A program made the position numbers and the translations under genes. The notes beneath the pieces were generated by a model, which was not told where the DNA came from, did not search any database, and was given only the letters and a program-made list of their open reading frames with translations. A DNA stretch of 64,000 nucleotides from M3007 sp031373665. Lineage in GTDB: Bacteria > Bacteroidota > Bacteroidia > Chitinophagales > Saprospiraceae. Below are positions 52,688-62,055 of this stretch, one piece after another (within the stretch, counting starts at the first letter, position 1; each line of letters opens with the position of its first letter). The stretch lies in NCBI GenBank assembly GCA_031373665.1, contig JANMMZ010000043.1, positions 62,001-126,000 of the forward strand, written 5' to 3'.

Positions 52688-53533
52688 AAACTTATACCAA
52701 TAGGACTTTTTCCCAAACCAAGTAGATTGCCTTTTGGCATAATTTCGGGTGTGTTGCTTTATTTTATCAATGGCCTCGTTTTTACTGTGTTTTCCTTCAA
52801 AATAATCGAAAAACTCTTCATATCCCACTGTTTTCAAAGCACTTAGATCCTTGTTTGGATGAAGATTTAATGCTTCTGCCTCCAATCCCTGAGAGATCAT
52901 TTGATCTACCCTGATATTGATACCCTCATATAAGAGGGCTCTAGGTGGGTCGAGTAGCAAGTAAATTGGCACGAAAGGTCGTGGCGGCTTGATCTGATTC
53001 AGGTAAAAAGAGTAGGGCTTTCCAGTTTCTAGGCATACTTCGAGGGCGCGTCGCAGACGGGCAGGATTTCGCTGATCCACGGTGGCATAATAATCTGGAT
53101 CTAAAGAGGATAATTGCGACTGTAGCCAAAGTAGTCCTTGTGATTTGGTTTCAGTGGCTACCAAATCACGGGTGGTTGTACTGATTTCAGGAAATGAATC
53201 AAGCCCTTCGCACAGGGCCTGAATATATAGGCCAGATCCTCCGACGAGTATGGCAATATCCTTGGTTTCAAATATTTTATCCAACACTTGGAGTGCCTCC
53301 CGCTCAAAATCGCCAACGCTATAATAATCGTGAATGGATAAATGATTCACAAAATGGTGATGTACCGTCTCCAATTCCAAGTCATTAGGCTTGGCAGTGC
53401 CAATACTCATTTCACGATAAAATTGGCGACTATCGGCAGAAAGTATTTCCGTGTCGAAGTATTGAGCCAATTCAATAGCCAAGGCCGTTTTCCCAGTAGC
53501 GGTAGCACCACCTACGACGATCAAGTGCTTCAT
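52610..53533 (-). CDS. miaA: tRNA dimethylallyltransferase
   Basis: A 307-residue enzyme that adds dimethylallyl to A37 of tRNAs (EC 2.5.1.75), the step before MiaB. The P-loop GATATGKTALA (8-18), the ILSADSRQFYREMSIGTAKP motif with catalytic Asp and Arg, LVGGSGLYIQAL, and RNPARLRRALE fit the family. The end, KQHTRNYAKRQSTWFG followed by about 35 extra residues, runs 78 bases into the 3' end of the permease gene on the opposite strand. Its start overlaps the Nudix gene by 4 bases. Confidence 0.95.
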   Translation of the reverse strand: MKHLIVVGGATATGKTALAIELAQYFDTEILSADSRQFYREMSIGTAKPNDLELETVHHHFVNHLSIHDYYSVGDFEREALQVLDKIFETKDIAILVGGSGLYIQALCEGLDSFPEISTTTRDLVATETKSQGLLWLQSQLSSLDPDYYATVDQRNPARLRRALEVCLETGKPYSFYLNQIKPPRPFVPIYLLLDPPRALLYEGINIRVDQMISQGLEAEALNLHPNKDLSALKTVGYEEFFDYFEGKHSKNEAIDKIKQHTRNYAKRQSTWFGKKSYWYKFSTNDSRPAIEYIVETRAQHNTNKGG

Positions 53534-54075
53534 GTACGTGATTTTAAGGCCATGCGACGGATGGATTGTTGAATCATTAGGTCTTTACGCAGATTTTCTA
53601 ATTCTACCCATTGTAGGGCTTTAATCTCTTCATTGGCAATTGCTTTCACCTCGGTTTCAGCCACTAGGAAGGCGTAGCGAATATCGTAATGCAAGTGCGT
53701 TGGCACATCCTTTTTTTTAGGAATAATGTGAATGTCAATATCAAAAATATGCTTTGAGTGCATAGAAAAAGTGAGTACATCACATTCTTCTACCAACTCT
53801 CTTGCTGCGGCTTGCTCAACTGATACATCTTCTGGTTCTATATGTCCACCGGGCTGAAACCACTTATTTAATCCAGCGTGATGAATTAATAGTGCTTTTT
53901 CGCAGGTTGGATTAAGCACCCATGCTGAGGCTGTGATATGGCCTTTTTCGTTGGTACGTTCCCAAAAGTCATCGTTTGCTTCTAAAAATTCTAGCAATTG
54001 CCTTTGGTACAACCGTTCTTCGTCAAAATCGGTTTTATAATTCTGGATCAGGTCAATTAATTGATCTTTGCACAT
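53530..54075 (-). CDS. Nudix hydrolase
   Basis: A 181-residue Nudix-fold hydrolase of nucleoside-diphosphate-linked compounds. The Nudix box reads GGHIEPEDVSVEQAAARELV followed by EECDV: the REL-EE core is kept, with one extra residue before it and Asp in place of the last Gly. KALLIHHAGLNKWFQPGGH precedes it as usual. The substrate is unknown. It overlaps miaA by 4 bases and follows the trmH-like gene by 6 bases, so all three form an operon. Confidence 0.9.
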   Translation of the reverse strand: MCKDQLIDLIQNYKTDFDEERLYQRQLLEFLEANDDFWERTNEKGHITASAWVLNPTCEKALLIHHAGLNKWFQPGGHIEPEDVSVEQAAARELVEECDVLTFSMHSKHIFDIDIHIIPKKKDVPTHLHYDIRYAFLVAETEVKAIANEEIKALQWVELENLRKDLMIQQSIRRMALKSRT

Positions 54076-54081
54076 GGAGTA

Positions 54082-54615
54082 TTAAGATTTGATCATTTTT
54101 TTAGTGGCTTCCCAGATGACAATACCGGCTGCCACTGCTACATTGAGCGAATGTTTGGTACCGTATTGTGGTATTTCGATGATGCCATCACAAAGTGCAA
54201 TCGCTTCATTGGACACCCCATCTACTTCATTTCCAAGGATAAAAGCGTATTTTTGGCCTGAAATAGGCAAAAAATCTTGCAACCAGATTTTTTGTGTGGT
54301 TTGCTCAATAGCCCATACTTGATAGGCATTTGTTTGTAGGGTCTGAACTGCACGTACAGTGTTTTCTTCATATTCCCATTGCACCGTGTCGGTGCTACCC
54401 AAGGCTGTTTTCAAAATCTCACGGTGTGGTGGCTGTGCAGTGATTCCACACAAAATCACCCTTTCGATTAGAAATGCATCGGCTGTCCTAAAGATCGAGC
54501 CTACATTGAGTGCCGAACGTATGTTGTCCAACAACAATACTACGGGAATCTTTTCTTGCCCATTAAATGCTTCTATCGAGAGCCTATTCAGGCCATCCAT
54601 GCTTAACTTTTCCAT
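54082..54615 (-). CDS. TrmH family (SpoU-type) RNA methyltransferase
   Basis: A 177-residue SPOUT-class 2'-O-methyltransferase for tRNA or rRNA. Motif 1 is DNIRSALNVGSIFRTAD, motif 2 FILGNEVDGVS, and motif 3 IPQYGTKHSLNVAVAAGIV, all intact and forming the S-adenosylmethionine knot. It lacks the N-terminal domain of larger members such as RlmB. An in-frame ATG at 54600 is an alternative start. A perfect -7 element is only four bases from the ATG used here. It leads the trmH-nudix-miaA cluster, a small RNA-modification operon. Confidence 0.93.
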   Translation of the reverse strand: MEKLSMDGLNRLSIEAFNGQEKIPVVLLLDNIRSALNVGSIFRTADAFLIERVILCGITAQPPHREILKTALGSTDTVQWEYEENTVRAVQTLQTNAYQVWAIEQTTQKIWLQDFLPISGQKYAFILGNEVDGVSNEAIALCDGIIEIPQYGTKHSLNVAVAAGIVIWEATKKMIKS

Positions 54616-54619
54616 AGGG

Positions 54620-54627
54620 CAAAGGTA
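54620..54627 (-). promoter_or_regulatory. -7 element abutting the TrmH-type gene
   Basis: TACCTTTG on the minus strand is an exact TAnnTTTG element; only four bases (CCCT) separate it from the ATG at 54615. No TTG is seen at the ideal spacing, so the -33 half is weak. Either the mRNA is leaderless or translation begins at the in-frame ATG 54600. Confidence 0.45.
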
Positions 54628-54823
54628 TGAAATGACAGTACGATTTAGTACTACTTATATCTGCTAAATAGCATTTCATCTAAAATGACAAAAATAATAT
54701 ACCCTTACGCAACATTAATCATATCGGATTGTCGTTATTGTGTCATCTCTGGATTTTTATTCGAGATAATACAATAAGAATCATTTTTACAAAACTACTT
54801 AAATAATCAACGCTTTCCCTATT

Positions 54824-57637
54824 GTGATGAAAAAATCTATCATGCTCTGTGCGCTACTGCTCCTATGTAGCGCGGGCTTTGCCCAAAGTCTAAACAAAAT
54901 TACCATAAAAGGCACTGTCAAAGATACATTAGGGGAGGTTGCTCCTTTTGCTACGGTGATGCTGCTTACTCCTCAGGATTCTCAATTGATAAACTTTACG
55001 AGGAGTGACGAAAATGGCGATTTTTCCTTTAAAAATGTAAAAAACAACCCATATTTAGTGAAGGTTTCCTATATCGGATTTTTGCCCTTGCAAAAGTATA
55101 TAGGGGCATCCACCACTGAAATTAACGACGTAGGTACACTGATCTTAAAACCAATCTCGAAAGAACTATTGGAAGTCGTCATCAAAGCCGCTCGATCTAC
55201 TTTGAGTATCAAAGGTGATACGATTGAGTACGATGCAGCATCGTTCAAAGTACCGCCCGGCTCTACGGTGGAAGATATGCTCCGGCGATTGCCGGGTATA
55301 GAAGTAGATGCCGATGGGAACATCAAGGCGCAAGGTCGCGACGTAAAACGGGTCTATGTGGACGGAAAAATGTTTTTTAGTGACGATCCTAAAGCAGCCA
55401 CCAAGAACCTTGGGGCGGAGACGATCTCAAAAATACAGGTGTATAACGACAAATCGGAACAATCTAAACTGACTGGGGTGGACGATGGCAAAAAGGAAAA
55501 AGCCATGAATCTGGAACTCAAAGAAGAGTACAAAAAGGGCTCATTTGGCAAAATAACTGGAGCCGTGGGTACTGAAGAGCGGTGGGCAGGACGAGGAAAT
55601 TACAACCGATTTAATACGAAAGAACAAATTTCTGTGATTGGATACGCTAATAATATCAATCAAACAGGTCTGAACTGGGAGGATTACGGAGAGTTTAAAG
55701 GCCAAAACACGTTTAACAACGATGATGCCGATTTTGGATTCAGTGGCGGCGGTGGCCGCATGTATTTTATGGGCGGCGATGACAGCGATATTCCATTTAG
55801 TAATTTTGATGGACGTGGATTCTCCGAAAACTACGGAGGGGGAGCCAACTATAATTTTGACAATAAAAAATCAAAGTTCAATACCAGTTACTTTTACAAC
55901 CAAACAGAACTTCAACTGGATCAAATCGCCAATAGGCTAGGTATTTCAAAAGAAAACTCTTTCTCCAATACAGATACCACTTCTAAACTGGATTTTAGGG
56001 CTAATCATAGCATTAGTTCGAGGCTGGAACATGAAATAGACTCCAGCGATATCATCATCCTAAAACTCAGTACGCGTTTTAGCAATGGTGAAAACACAAA
56101 TTTGCAAAACCAATTATTCTCTAACGCTGATAACAGCCCAGTAAACAGCCTTAACATAAACAATCGTACAGATTTGCAAAACTGGCGATTGGTGGGTTCA
56201 GGTATTTATAGGCATCGGTTTAAGAAAAAAGGCCGTTCATTTGCCGTCAGTGGAGGTTATAGTAACATCAATTCTGATGGAACTGACAATGTTTTTTCAC
56301 TCAATCGTTTTTTTAATGCCACTACTATAAACGAGCAGATTAGTCAACTCAATAGCAACGAAAACTACTCTCAAGAAATTAAATCAAGTGCTTTATACAC
56401 GGAATCATTCAAAAAAAGATGGTTTTCAGAAACTTTTTATAATTTCTCAAAGGGCACTAATGCCGTAAACCGCCAAGTAAAGGATCTGCAAAATAATGGT
56501 GAGCGCATCAATGATTTGAGTGTTTATTATGACAATGCAATTATGTACAACCGCTTGGGATCTAGTATGCGTTATTCGCACGAAGGGATCAATGTTTCTA
56601 CTGGACTTGCTGCGCAACAGATTCAATTATTTGGTGCATCTTTTTCAGAAAAAGGCAAAATCCCATTGTCAAACCCCATTGATAATACTTATTTCAATAT
56701 TGTGCCAAATATTGATATCAATTATGAAACCTCTAGCAATATCACCCTTAGCGGAGAGTATTCATATGGGGTAAGTATCCCAAGGCTTAATGATTTGCAG
56801 CCTGTTCAAAATGTGAGCAATCCAGCCTTTATCACGCTTGGAAACCCTGATTTGAAGCCCGAACGTTCACACAACTTAGGCGCTAATGTTAATTACTGGA
56901 ACCAATCCTCTTTTTCAAGTTTTAATTTAGGAATGGATTTGGATTTTTTCGATCAACAGATCGTGTATAATCAAATATTAAGTTTCGATTCTTTGATCCG
57001 TACAACCACCATCCCCGTCAATGCCAGTGGGGGGAAGCGATTCAATACCTACATTTGGACTAATTTTCCTTTGATTAAGACCAAATTGACCATGAATTGC
57101 AACATCAGTTTGAATATCAGTGAAACACCAGCCTTTGTCAACAACGACTTGAATAATACAAACAACAAAGGATATCGAGTCAGTTTGGGCTGGAATGCAA
57201 CGCCTAGCCCCAAGTTAATATTTGGCGCAGGCGTTAATGCCAATTTCAATGATATTAAGTACTCTATAAATGAAGATCTAGATCAGCACATAGAAAATTA
57301 CGGCGCAAATGCCTCCATTAAATGGCAGTTTTTCTCTAAGTTTTTCTTAGAAAGCAATGTAAATTACTCGCTTTACAAAAACGACCGATTTGGATTTGAT
57401 CGTGAATTTACCATTTTGAATGGTTCTGTTCGTCGACTATTCGGAAAAAACAACCGTATAGAGGCAAGGCTTGCCGCTTTCGACTTACTGAACCAACGCG
57501 TAACAGTAAGCCAGTACGGATCACAAAACTTTATAACCAATAACGTAGCTAATACATTGGCACGTTACTTTATGCTAAGTGTCAGTTACAACATGCGCGG
57601 TTACGAAAACAAAATCAAAAAGAATGACTGGTGGTAG
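54824..57637 (+). CDS. Outer-membrane beta-barrel protein with carboxypeptidase-regulatory-like domain
   Basis: A 937-residue outer-membrane protein. The signal peptide ends near residue 20 (SAGFAQS). Residues about 26-115 are a carboxypeptidase-regulatory-like domain (IKGTVKDTLGEVAPFATV). Residues about 120-250 are the plug-like region of the outer-membrane-beta-barrel family (VPPGSTVEDMLRRLPGIEVD, VYVDGKMFFSDDPKAATKNL). The rest is a barrel ending SVSYNMRGYENKIKKNDWW. This family differs from true TonB receptors and is often found with GLPGLI proteins, as here (60-base gap). Substrate unknown. Confidence 0.9.
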   Translation: MMKKSIMLCALLLLCSAGFAQSLNKITIKGTVKDTLGEVAPFATVMLLTPQDSQLINFTRSDENGDFSFKNVKNNPYLVKVSYIGFLPLQKYIGASTTEINDVGTLILKPISKELLEVVIKAARSTLSIKGDTIEYDAASFKVPPGSTVEDMLRRLPGIEVDADGNIKAQGRDVKRVYVDGKMFFSDDPKAATKNLGAETISKIQVYNDKSEQSKLTGVDDGKKEKAMNLELKEEYKKGSFGKITGAVGTEERWAGRGNYNRFNTKEQISVIGYANNINQTGLNWEDYGEFKGQNTFNNDDADFGFSGGGGRMYFMGGDDSDIPFSNFDGRGFSENYGGGANYNFDNKKSKFNTSYFYNQTELQLDQIANRLGISKENSFSNTDTTSKLDFRANHSISSRLEHEIDSSDIIILKLSTRFSNGENTNLQNQLFSNADNSPVNSLNINNRTDLQNWRLVGSGIYRHRFKKKGRSFAVSGGYSNINSDGTDNVFSLNRFFNATTINEQISQLNSNENYSQEIKSSALYTESFKKRWFSETFYNFSKGTNAVNRQVKDLQNNGERINDLSVYYDNAIMYNRLGSSMRYSHEGINVSTGLAAQQIQLFGASFSEKGKIPLSNPIDNTYFNIVPNIDINYETSSNITLSGEYSYGVSIPRLNDLQPVQNVSNPAFITLGNPDLKPERSHNLGANVNYWNQSSFSSFNLGMDLDFFDQQIVYNQILSFDSLIRTTTIPVNASGGKRFNTYIWTNFPLIKTKLTMNCNISLNISETPAFVNNDLNNTNNKGYRVSLGWNATPSPKLIFGAGVNANFNDIKYSINEDLDQHIENYGANASIKWQFFSKFFLESNVNYSLYKNDRFGFDREFTILNGSVRRLFGKNNRIEARLAAFDLLNQRVTVSQYGSQNFITNNVANTLARYFMLSVSYNMRGYENKIKKNDWW

Positions 57638-57697
57638 ATTTGTTAGGTCTGCTATTTGTAATTCATCATTACTAAACACCTTTAGGTACAAAAATAT

Positions 57698-58444
57698 ATG
57701 AAAAATTTATTAGTTTTGATCGCTTTGCTTTTTTTGGGGAAAATGAATGCCCAAAACGACGAAGGCGTGATTCGTTATTTGATCACACACAACTGGACCA
57801 AGAAAATGGCCGCTGTGGACTATATTTCCAAGCAACAAAAAGAACGTCAGGCTTACATGTGGGGCAATAGGTCGGAATGGAAATCCTACTGTAACATGTA
57901 TTTTACTGCTACTGAGACCAAGTATGAAGAATCGGAAGAACAAGCAGAACCAGATGATGAAGGGTACTCTTGGAAAAAAGACCTGTACTTTGTGAAACGC
58001 AATTTTGCCAATCGCTCGATCATGGAAGGCATGGAATTGGCAGACAAAAAATACATCATAGAAGACTCTCTACGCTACCAAAACTGGAAAATCCTCAATG
58101 ACATGAAAGAAGTGGCTGGCCATATTTGTATGAATGCATCGTGGGAAGATACCCTGAAAAAACAAAAAATTATTGCTTGGTTTGCCCTTGACATGCCTTT
58201 ACAAGGCGGCCCTGAGCGACTGTGTGGACTGCCCGGTATGATTTTGGAGGCCATCTATAACGATGGTGCCATGACCGTTTCGGCAGATAAGATTGAGCAG
58301 AAAAAATTGACGACTGAATTGGCTCCGCCTAAAAAACTCAAAGGTAAAAAGGTAACAGAATCTGCATATTTTGCAGTACTGAAAGCATATATAGATGAAA
58401 AGACAAAAGAAGAGCGACCTTATTTTTGGGGGATGAGGTATTAG
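57698..58444 (+). CDS. GLPGLI family protein
   Basis: A 248-residue exported protein with a signal peptide ending near residue 19 (GKMNAQ). The family-defining motif is present as GLPGMI at residues 177-182, in PERLCGLPGMILEAIYNDG. KVAGHICMNAS-like text (EVAGHICMNASWEDT) and WFALDMPLQGGPER upstream of it also fit the family. GLPGLI proteins occur only in Bacteroidota and related groups, usually beside an outer-membrane barrel; the biochemical role is not known. It is co-directional with, and 60 bases after, the barrel gene. Confidence 0.93.
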   Translation: MKNLLVLIALLFLGKMNAQNDEGVIRYLITHNWTKKMAAVDYISKQQKERQAYMWGNRSEWKSYCNMYFTATETKYEESEEQAEPDDEGYSWKKDLYFVKRNFANRSIMEGMELADKKYIIEDSLRYQNWKILNDMKEVAGHICMNASWEDTLKKQKIIAWFALDMPLQGGPERLCGLPGMILEAIYNDGAMTVSADKIEQKKLTTELAPPKKLKGKKVTESAYFAVLKAYIDEKTKEERPYFWGMRY

Positions 58445-58553
58445 GGTTCTTCTGTAATAGTGCCAAGGAAAACTAAACACAAGAAATCAAAGGCGAAGCG
58501 AAATAACTTGGTATAAGTACTCAATCAATGACTTTTGTGATTGTTGAAGTTAG

Positions 58554-58631
58554 AGTCATCCGATGACTAACTGAGAGCCTGATTGCAGAAAAAGCCATCT
58601 GATGACTGAAGTCATCGGATGGCTAACCGAG
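58554..58631. repeat. Duplicated 22-base palindromic element
   Basis: Two copies of a 22-mer, AGTCATCSGATGRCTAACYGAG in consensus, lie at 58554-58575 and 58610-58631 with three mismatches. Each holds the inverted repeat GTCATC/GATGAC. The second copy pairs with an intervening half-copy to make the terminator below. Confidence 0.65.
58588..58624 (-). terminator. Rho-independent terminator of the M48 protease gene
   Basis: On the minus strand AGCCATCCGATGAC pairs with GTCATCAGATGGCT around TTCA (58624-58593, one wobble) and is followed directly by TTTTT. It lies 36 bases after the stop of the M48 gene, in the gap between convergent genes. Confidence 0.75.
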
Positions 58632-58659
58632 CAAACCCCCAGAGCATAACTAAGTATTA

Positions 58660-60138
58660 CTATCGCGCCACTGTTTTCACCAAAGTGCCAGATTTCAACG
58701 GCGTTTTAGATTCCATTCCATTCAAAATTGCCAATTCCTCCAGCCTTGTGGAGGGCATATTGTATTGAGTCATGGCCTCTCCAAAACTCATATCGCGGGT
58801 GAGGCGTTGAATCCGTATCCGCTCTGGTTTCCGCCCAAGTTTTTCCGGATCAGTGAGCATATTAAACCCTTGAGCCGTCGTTTCAAAAGTTCTAGCGTGC
58901 TGGTTGTATATATTAGCATAAGTCAAACCATGAAAAGCATAGATCAAGCCTCCGTATTCGATTAAGTGGGTCAATACCTTTACTGCGTTTTGGGCTTGCT
59001 GTTGCTGCCCTCCTTGTTGTTGTTGAGCGACTTGCTCTGATTCCATCACTAGACAATTCATCCCATTGTTTTTGGTACGCCTGCTATTGGCTACCCGCAA
59101 CGAATACTGTTTTGTGGTATTTTGTGCCGCCTCATCTAGGGTTTTACCTGTTGCAAGGGTCATCAGCATCACTGCTTTCCCATCAGCAGAAGCCATCTGG
59201 AATTGGGTGGGAGAATTCTCATATTTCCAACCCTTGGGCACTGGAAACTGAAATTTCAACTCTGGGTGATAGAACATCTGATTTTCAACAAAACCTTGCT
59301 TGGGATCTTCTCCATAGACGATTCCATCAATCATTTGAAGGTATTCATCGCGACGCTCTTCAAATTTGCGAGTTTTCATCTTGGTTTGATATGAAGCTGC
59401 GAGGGCATCTACATTTTTTTCACGATCTACAGGGTTGGGGTGGGTAGATAGGAAGGTAGGTATATCGCCCGCTCCACCTTTGTCGCCGAGTCGCTTGAGT
59501 GTGCGGAAAAAATCGGCCATGTGGTGCGCATCGTAACCAATTTTAGTGGAGTATGATACGCCCAGTTTGTCTGATTCGGTTTCGTGATTGCGCCCAAATT
59601 TTAGAAATACCAAACCCATGCCTTGATTGGCAATATCAGCAAACTGAACCAACTCTGGCACAGCAATCAAACCAGCAATCAACCCGATCTGTCCCAATAT
59701 CTGTCCTGTCTGCTGCCGAGCACCATGGCGAGCAGTCACGTGGCCAATTTCATGACCAAGTACACCAGCCAATTGTGCTTCACTATTAAAGTGAGCCATG
59801 ATTCCCCTTGTAAAATAGACAAACCCTCCCGGTACAGCAAATGCATTTACCACTGGAGAGTCCACCACCTTAAATTGCCAAGGTAAGTTGGGGCGGTGGC
59901 TGATTTTGGCCATAGCCAATCCTTTGTCTGACAGAAATTTCTGCAATTTGGCATCATCATAGACCCCAAAAGAACCTTGGATGGATGGATCTGCTTCCTT
60001 TCCAAGGGAAATTTCCTGTTTGGTGGACATAAAAGAGAGCATTCTGCGCCCCGTAACTGGGTTTTTGGCACAAGTTGTGAAAGTCAGCATGACTATCAAA
60101 CAACAAAAAAAGCGTAAAGTGAGATTTATCATATTCAT
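58660..60138 (-). CDS. M48 family lipoprotein metalloprotease (BepA-like)
   Basis: A 492-residue periplasmic protease. The signal ends in lipobox FTTC (Cys23), followed by KNPVTGRRMLSFMS, typical of this family. The zinc site is HEIGH (His129, Glu130, His133) with third ligand Glu186 in RNHETESD. VNAFAVPGGFVYFTRG also marks the family. The C-terminal third (about 285-420) is a substrate or partner domain, and residues about 440-490 look like a LysM-type module (MSFGEAMTQYNMPSTRLEEL). BepA-like enzymes degrade misassembled outer-membrane proteins. It follows the acyl-CoA dehydrogenase by 12 bases on the same strand. Confidence 0.93.
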   Translation of the reverse strand: MNMINLTLRFFCCLIVMLTFTTCAKNPVTGRRMLSFMSTKQEISLGKEADPSIQGSFGVYDDAKLQKFLSDKGLAMAKISHRPNLPWQFKVVDSPVVNAFAVPGGFVYFTRGIMAHFNSEAQLAGVLGHEIGHVTARHGARQQTGQILGQIGLIAGLIAVPELVQFADIANQGMGLVFLKFGRNHETESDKLGVSYSTKIGYDAHHMADFFRTLKRLGDKGGAGDIPTFLSTHPNPVDREKNVDALAASYQTKMKTRKFEERRDEYLQMIDGIVYGEDPKQGFVENQMFYHPELKFQFPVPKGWKYENSPTQFQMASADGKAVMLMTLATGKTLDEAAQNTTKQYSLRVANSRRTKNNGMNCLVMESEQVAQQQQGGQQQQAQNAVKVLTHLIEYGGLIYAFHGLTYANIYNQHARTFETTAQGFNMLTDPEKLGRKPERIRIQRLTRDMSFGEAMTQYNMPSTRLEELAILNGMESKTPLKSGTLVKTVAR

Positions 60139-60150
60139 TTTATTTAAATA

Positions 60151-61956
60151 TTACTCAAAAAGTTCGTAATTGTCTATCATAGTCAGCGACAAAGTGTCAG
60201 TCAAAGTCTTAGCACAAGCCGCAGCATGGGGCAATTCGTATCGGAAAAAGAATTGCATAGTGTGTATTTTTCCTTCATAAAACACTTGACTTTGCTTAGA
60301 AAAATCCTTGGATTCAAGTGCTTTTTGTGCTACTAAGCCCATTTTTAGCCATTGCCAACTGATCACCACGTACGATGCCATTTCCATAAATATAGTCGCA
60401 TCGGCGAGGTAGCGGATAAGTTCGCCTTTCTGGGTATGAGCCAGTAAGGATTGGAGGGTTTCATTGATCCGTCCCAGTTCTTTTTGAAGGGTAGCAGCAT
60501 AGGGTTCTAATGCTGGATATTGCTTGGAATCGGCACAGGTTTCAAGCATGGTTGCTCCCAATAATTTTAAGGCAGCCCCATTTTCCATAATCACTTTACG
60601 ACCCAATAAATCCAATGATTGGATACCAGTCGTGCCTTCATAGAGCGACATGATGCGCATATCGCGGTAATATTGTTGCAAAGGGAAATCCATGGTATAG
60701 CCATAGCCGCCCAGTATCTGCAAACCAAGCGATACGGAGCGGTTGGCTTGCTCTGCTGAATAGGTTTTGACAATCGGGGTTAATATTTCAAGCAAGAGCA
60801 TGTTTTGCTTGTGTTCGTCGCCCGTAGTGATATGGGTCAAATCCATGAGTTTGTTGCATTCCATCGCTAGCGATAAGGCACCTTCTACAATGGCTTTTTG
60901 AGTAAAAAGCATCCTTTGTACGTCCGCATGTTCTATGATTGTCACGGCTGGCTTGGTTGGGTCTTTCTCTGTAGCATGACGACCTTGCTTGCGTTCATGG
61001 GCGTATTGCAAAGAGGCATAATAGGCAGCCATGGCAATGGAAGTAGCCGTTTGTCCAACGCCGATTCGGGCTTCATTCATCATCTGGAACATGTACTGTA
61101 GCCCTTTGTTGGGCTCTCCAACAAGGTAGCCCCTACAGTCGCCCTGATCGCCAAATGCCAAATGGGTGGTTGCATAAGCCTTTTGGCCTAATTTTTGGAA
61201 GTCACCCGCGCAAAATACATCATTATAGACCAATGTCCCATCCGGTTCAGGTCGAAATTTTGGAACAATAAATAAAGAAATGCCTTTCACACCCGGAGGC
61301 GCACCATCTATACGCGCTAAGGTAAGGTGTACGAAATTGTCGCAGGCCATGTGCTGGCCGCCAGAGATAAATATTTTATGTCCTTTTATGTCATAGTAAT
61401 CCGAATCAGTAGGGGTAGCAGAAGTCGTAATATCGGTCAATGAACTACCGGCCTGTGGTTCCGTCAATGCCATAGTTCCTTGCCAACGACCATCAAACAT
61501 GGATGGCGTGAATGTTTCTACCTGTGCTTTACTACCAAAAGTAGTGATCAGCCGCGCCGCGCCCGTGGTCAATGATATATATCCTTGAACCCCATTGTTG
61601 GCTGCTTGAAAAATATGGTGGCCTGCATTGTAAAGGCTTTCGGGGAGTTGCATACCACCGTGTTCAAAACTTACCGATCCATTGATCCAGCACTGCTCCG
61701 CAGCGTTTTGGATAATGGTTTTCAATTGCGGATGCGACCAAACGACCCCATTGCCTTCATAACGAATAGGTTGTTCGTCCATTTCTTTAAAAAATGGATA
61801 CATATCGCGGTCGGCCAATGCCTTGGCCGAATCTATCAAGATTAGGGCCTGTTCTATGTCTAAATGGGCAAAATGCTCGTGTTTAAATAGGTCTTGAACT
61901 TGGTGAACCTCGAAAAGTAAGTAACGAAGATGCTCTATACTGGTGTAACGTGCCAT
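60151..61956 (-). CDS. Acyl-CoA dehydrogenase
   Basis: A 601-residue FAD-dependent dehydrogenase that introduces a 2,3-double bond in acyl-CoA. FAD and substrate motifs are present: MALTEPQAGSSLTDI, KIFISGGQHMACDN, the YEGTTGIQSLDLLGRK segment with catalytic-base Glu, and QILGGYGYTMDFPLQQYYRD. The 600-residue length with an N-terminal acyl-CoA-dehydrogenase extension and a C-terminal domain (about 470-600) places it with the long family that includes DmdC-like and FadE-type enzymes. Chain length is not readable. It is divergent from the acetoacetyl-CoA synthetase with a 99-base gap and co-directional with the M48 gene. Confidence 0.93.
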   Translation of the reverse strand: MARYTSIEHLRYLLFEVHQVQDLFKHEHFAHLDIEQALILIDSAKALADRDMYPFFKEMDEQPIRYEGNGVVWSHPQLKTIIQNAAEQCWINGSVSFEHGGMQLPESLYNAGHHIFQAANNGVQGYISLTTGAARLITTFGSKAQVETFTPSMFDGRWQGTMALTEPQAGSSLTDITTSATPTDSDYYDIKGHKIFISGGQHMACDNFVHLTLARIDGAPPGVKGISLFIVPKFRPEPDGTLVYNDVFCAGDFQKLGQKAYATTHLAFGDQGDCRGYLVGEPNKGLQYMFQMMNEARIGVGQTATSIAMAAYYASLQYAHERKQGRHATEKDPTKPAVTIIEHADVQRMLFTQKAIVEGALSLAMECNKLMDLTHITTGDEHKQNMLLLEILTPIVKTYSAEQANRSVSLGLQILGGYGYTMDFPLQQYYRDMRIMSLYEGTTGIQSLDLLGRKVIMENGAALKLLGATMLETCADSKQYPALEPYAATLQKELGRINETLQSLLAHTQKGELIRYLADATIFMEMASYVVISWQWLKMGLVAQKALESKDFSKQSQVFYEGKIHTMQFFFRYELPHAAACAKTLTDTLSLTMIDNYELFE

Positions 61957-62055
61957 GTTTGAATCAGTGGATATTTAATTAATCAGCGCGAATGTAATCC
62001 GAATTTTCCAATTCGAAGTATTTTGCGCCAAATTTACTTGAGTCAACTTTAAAAA

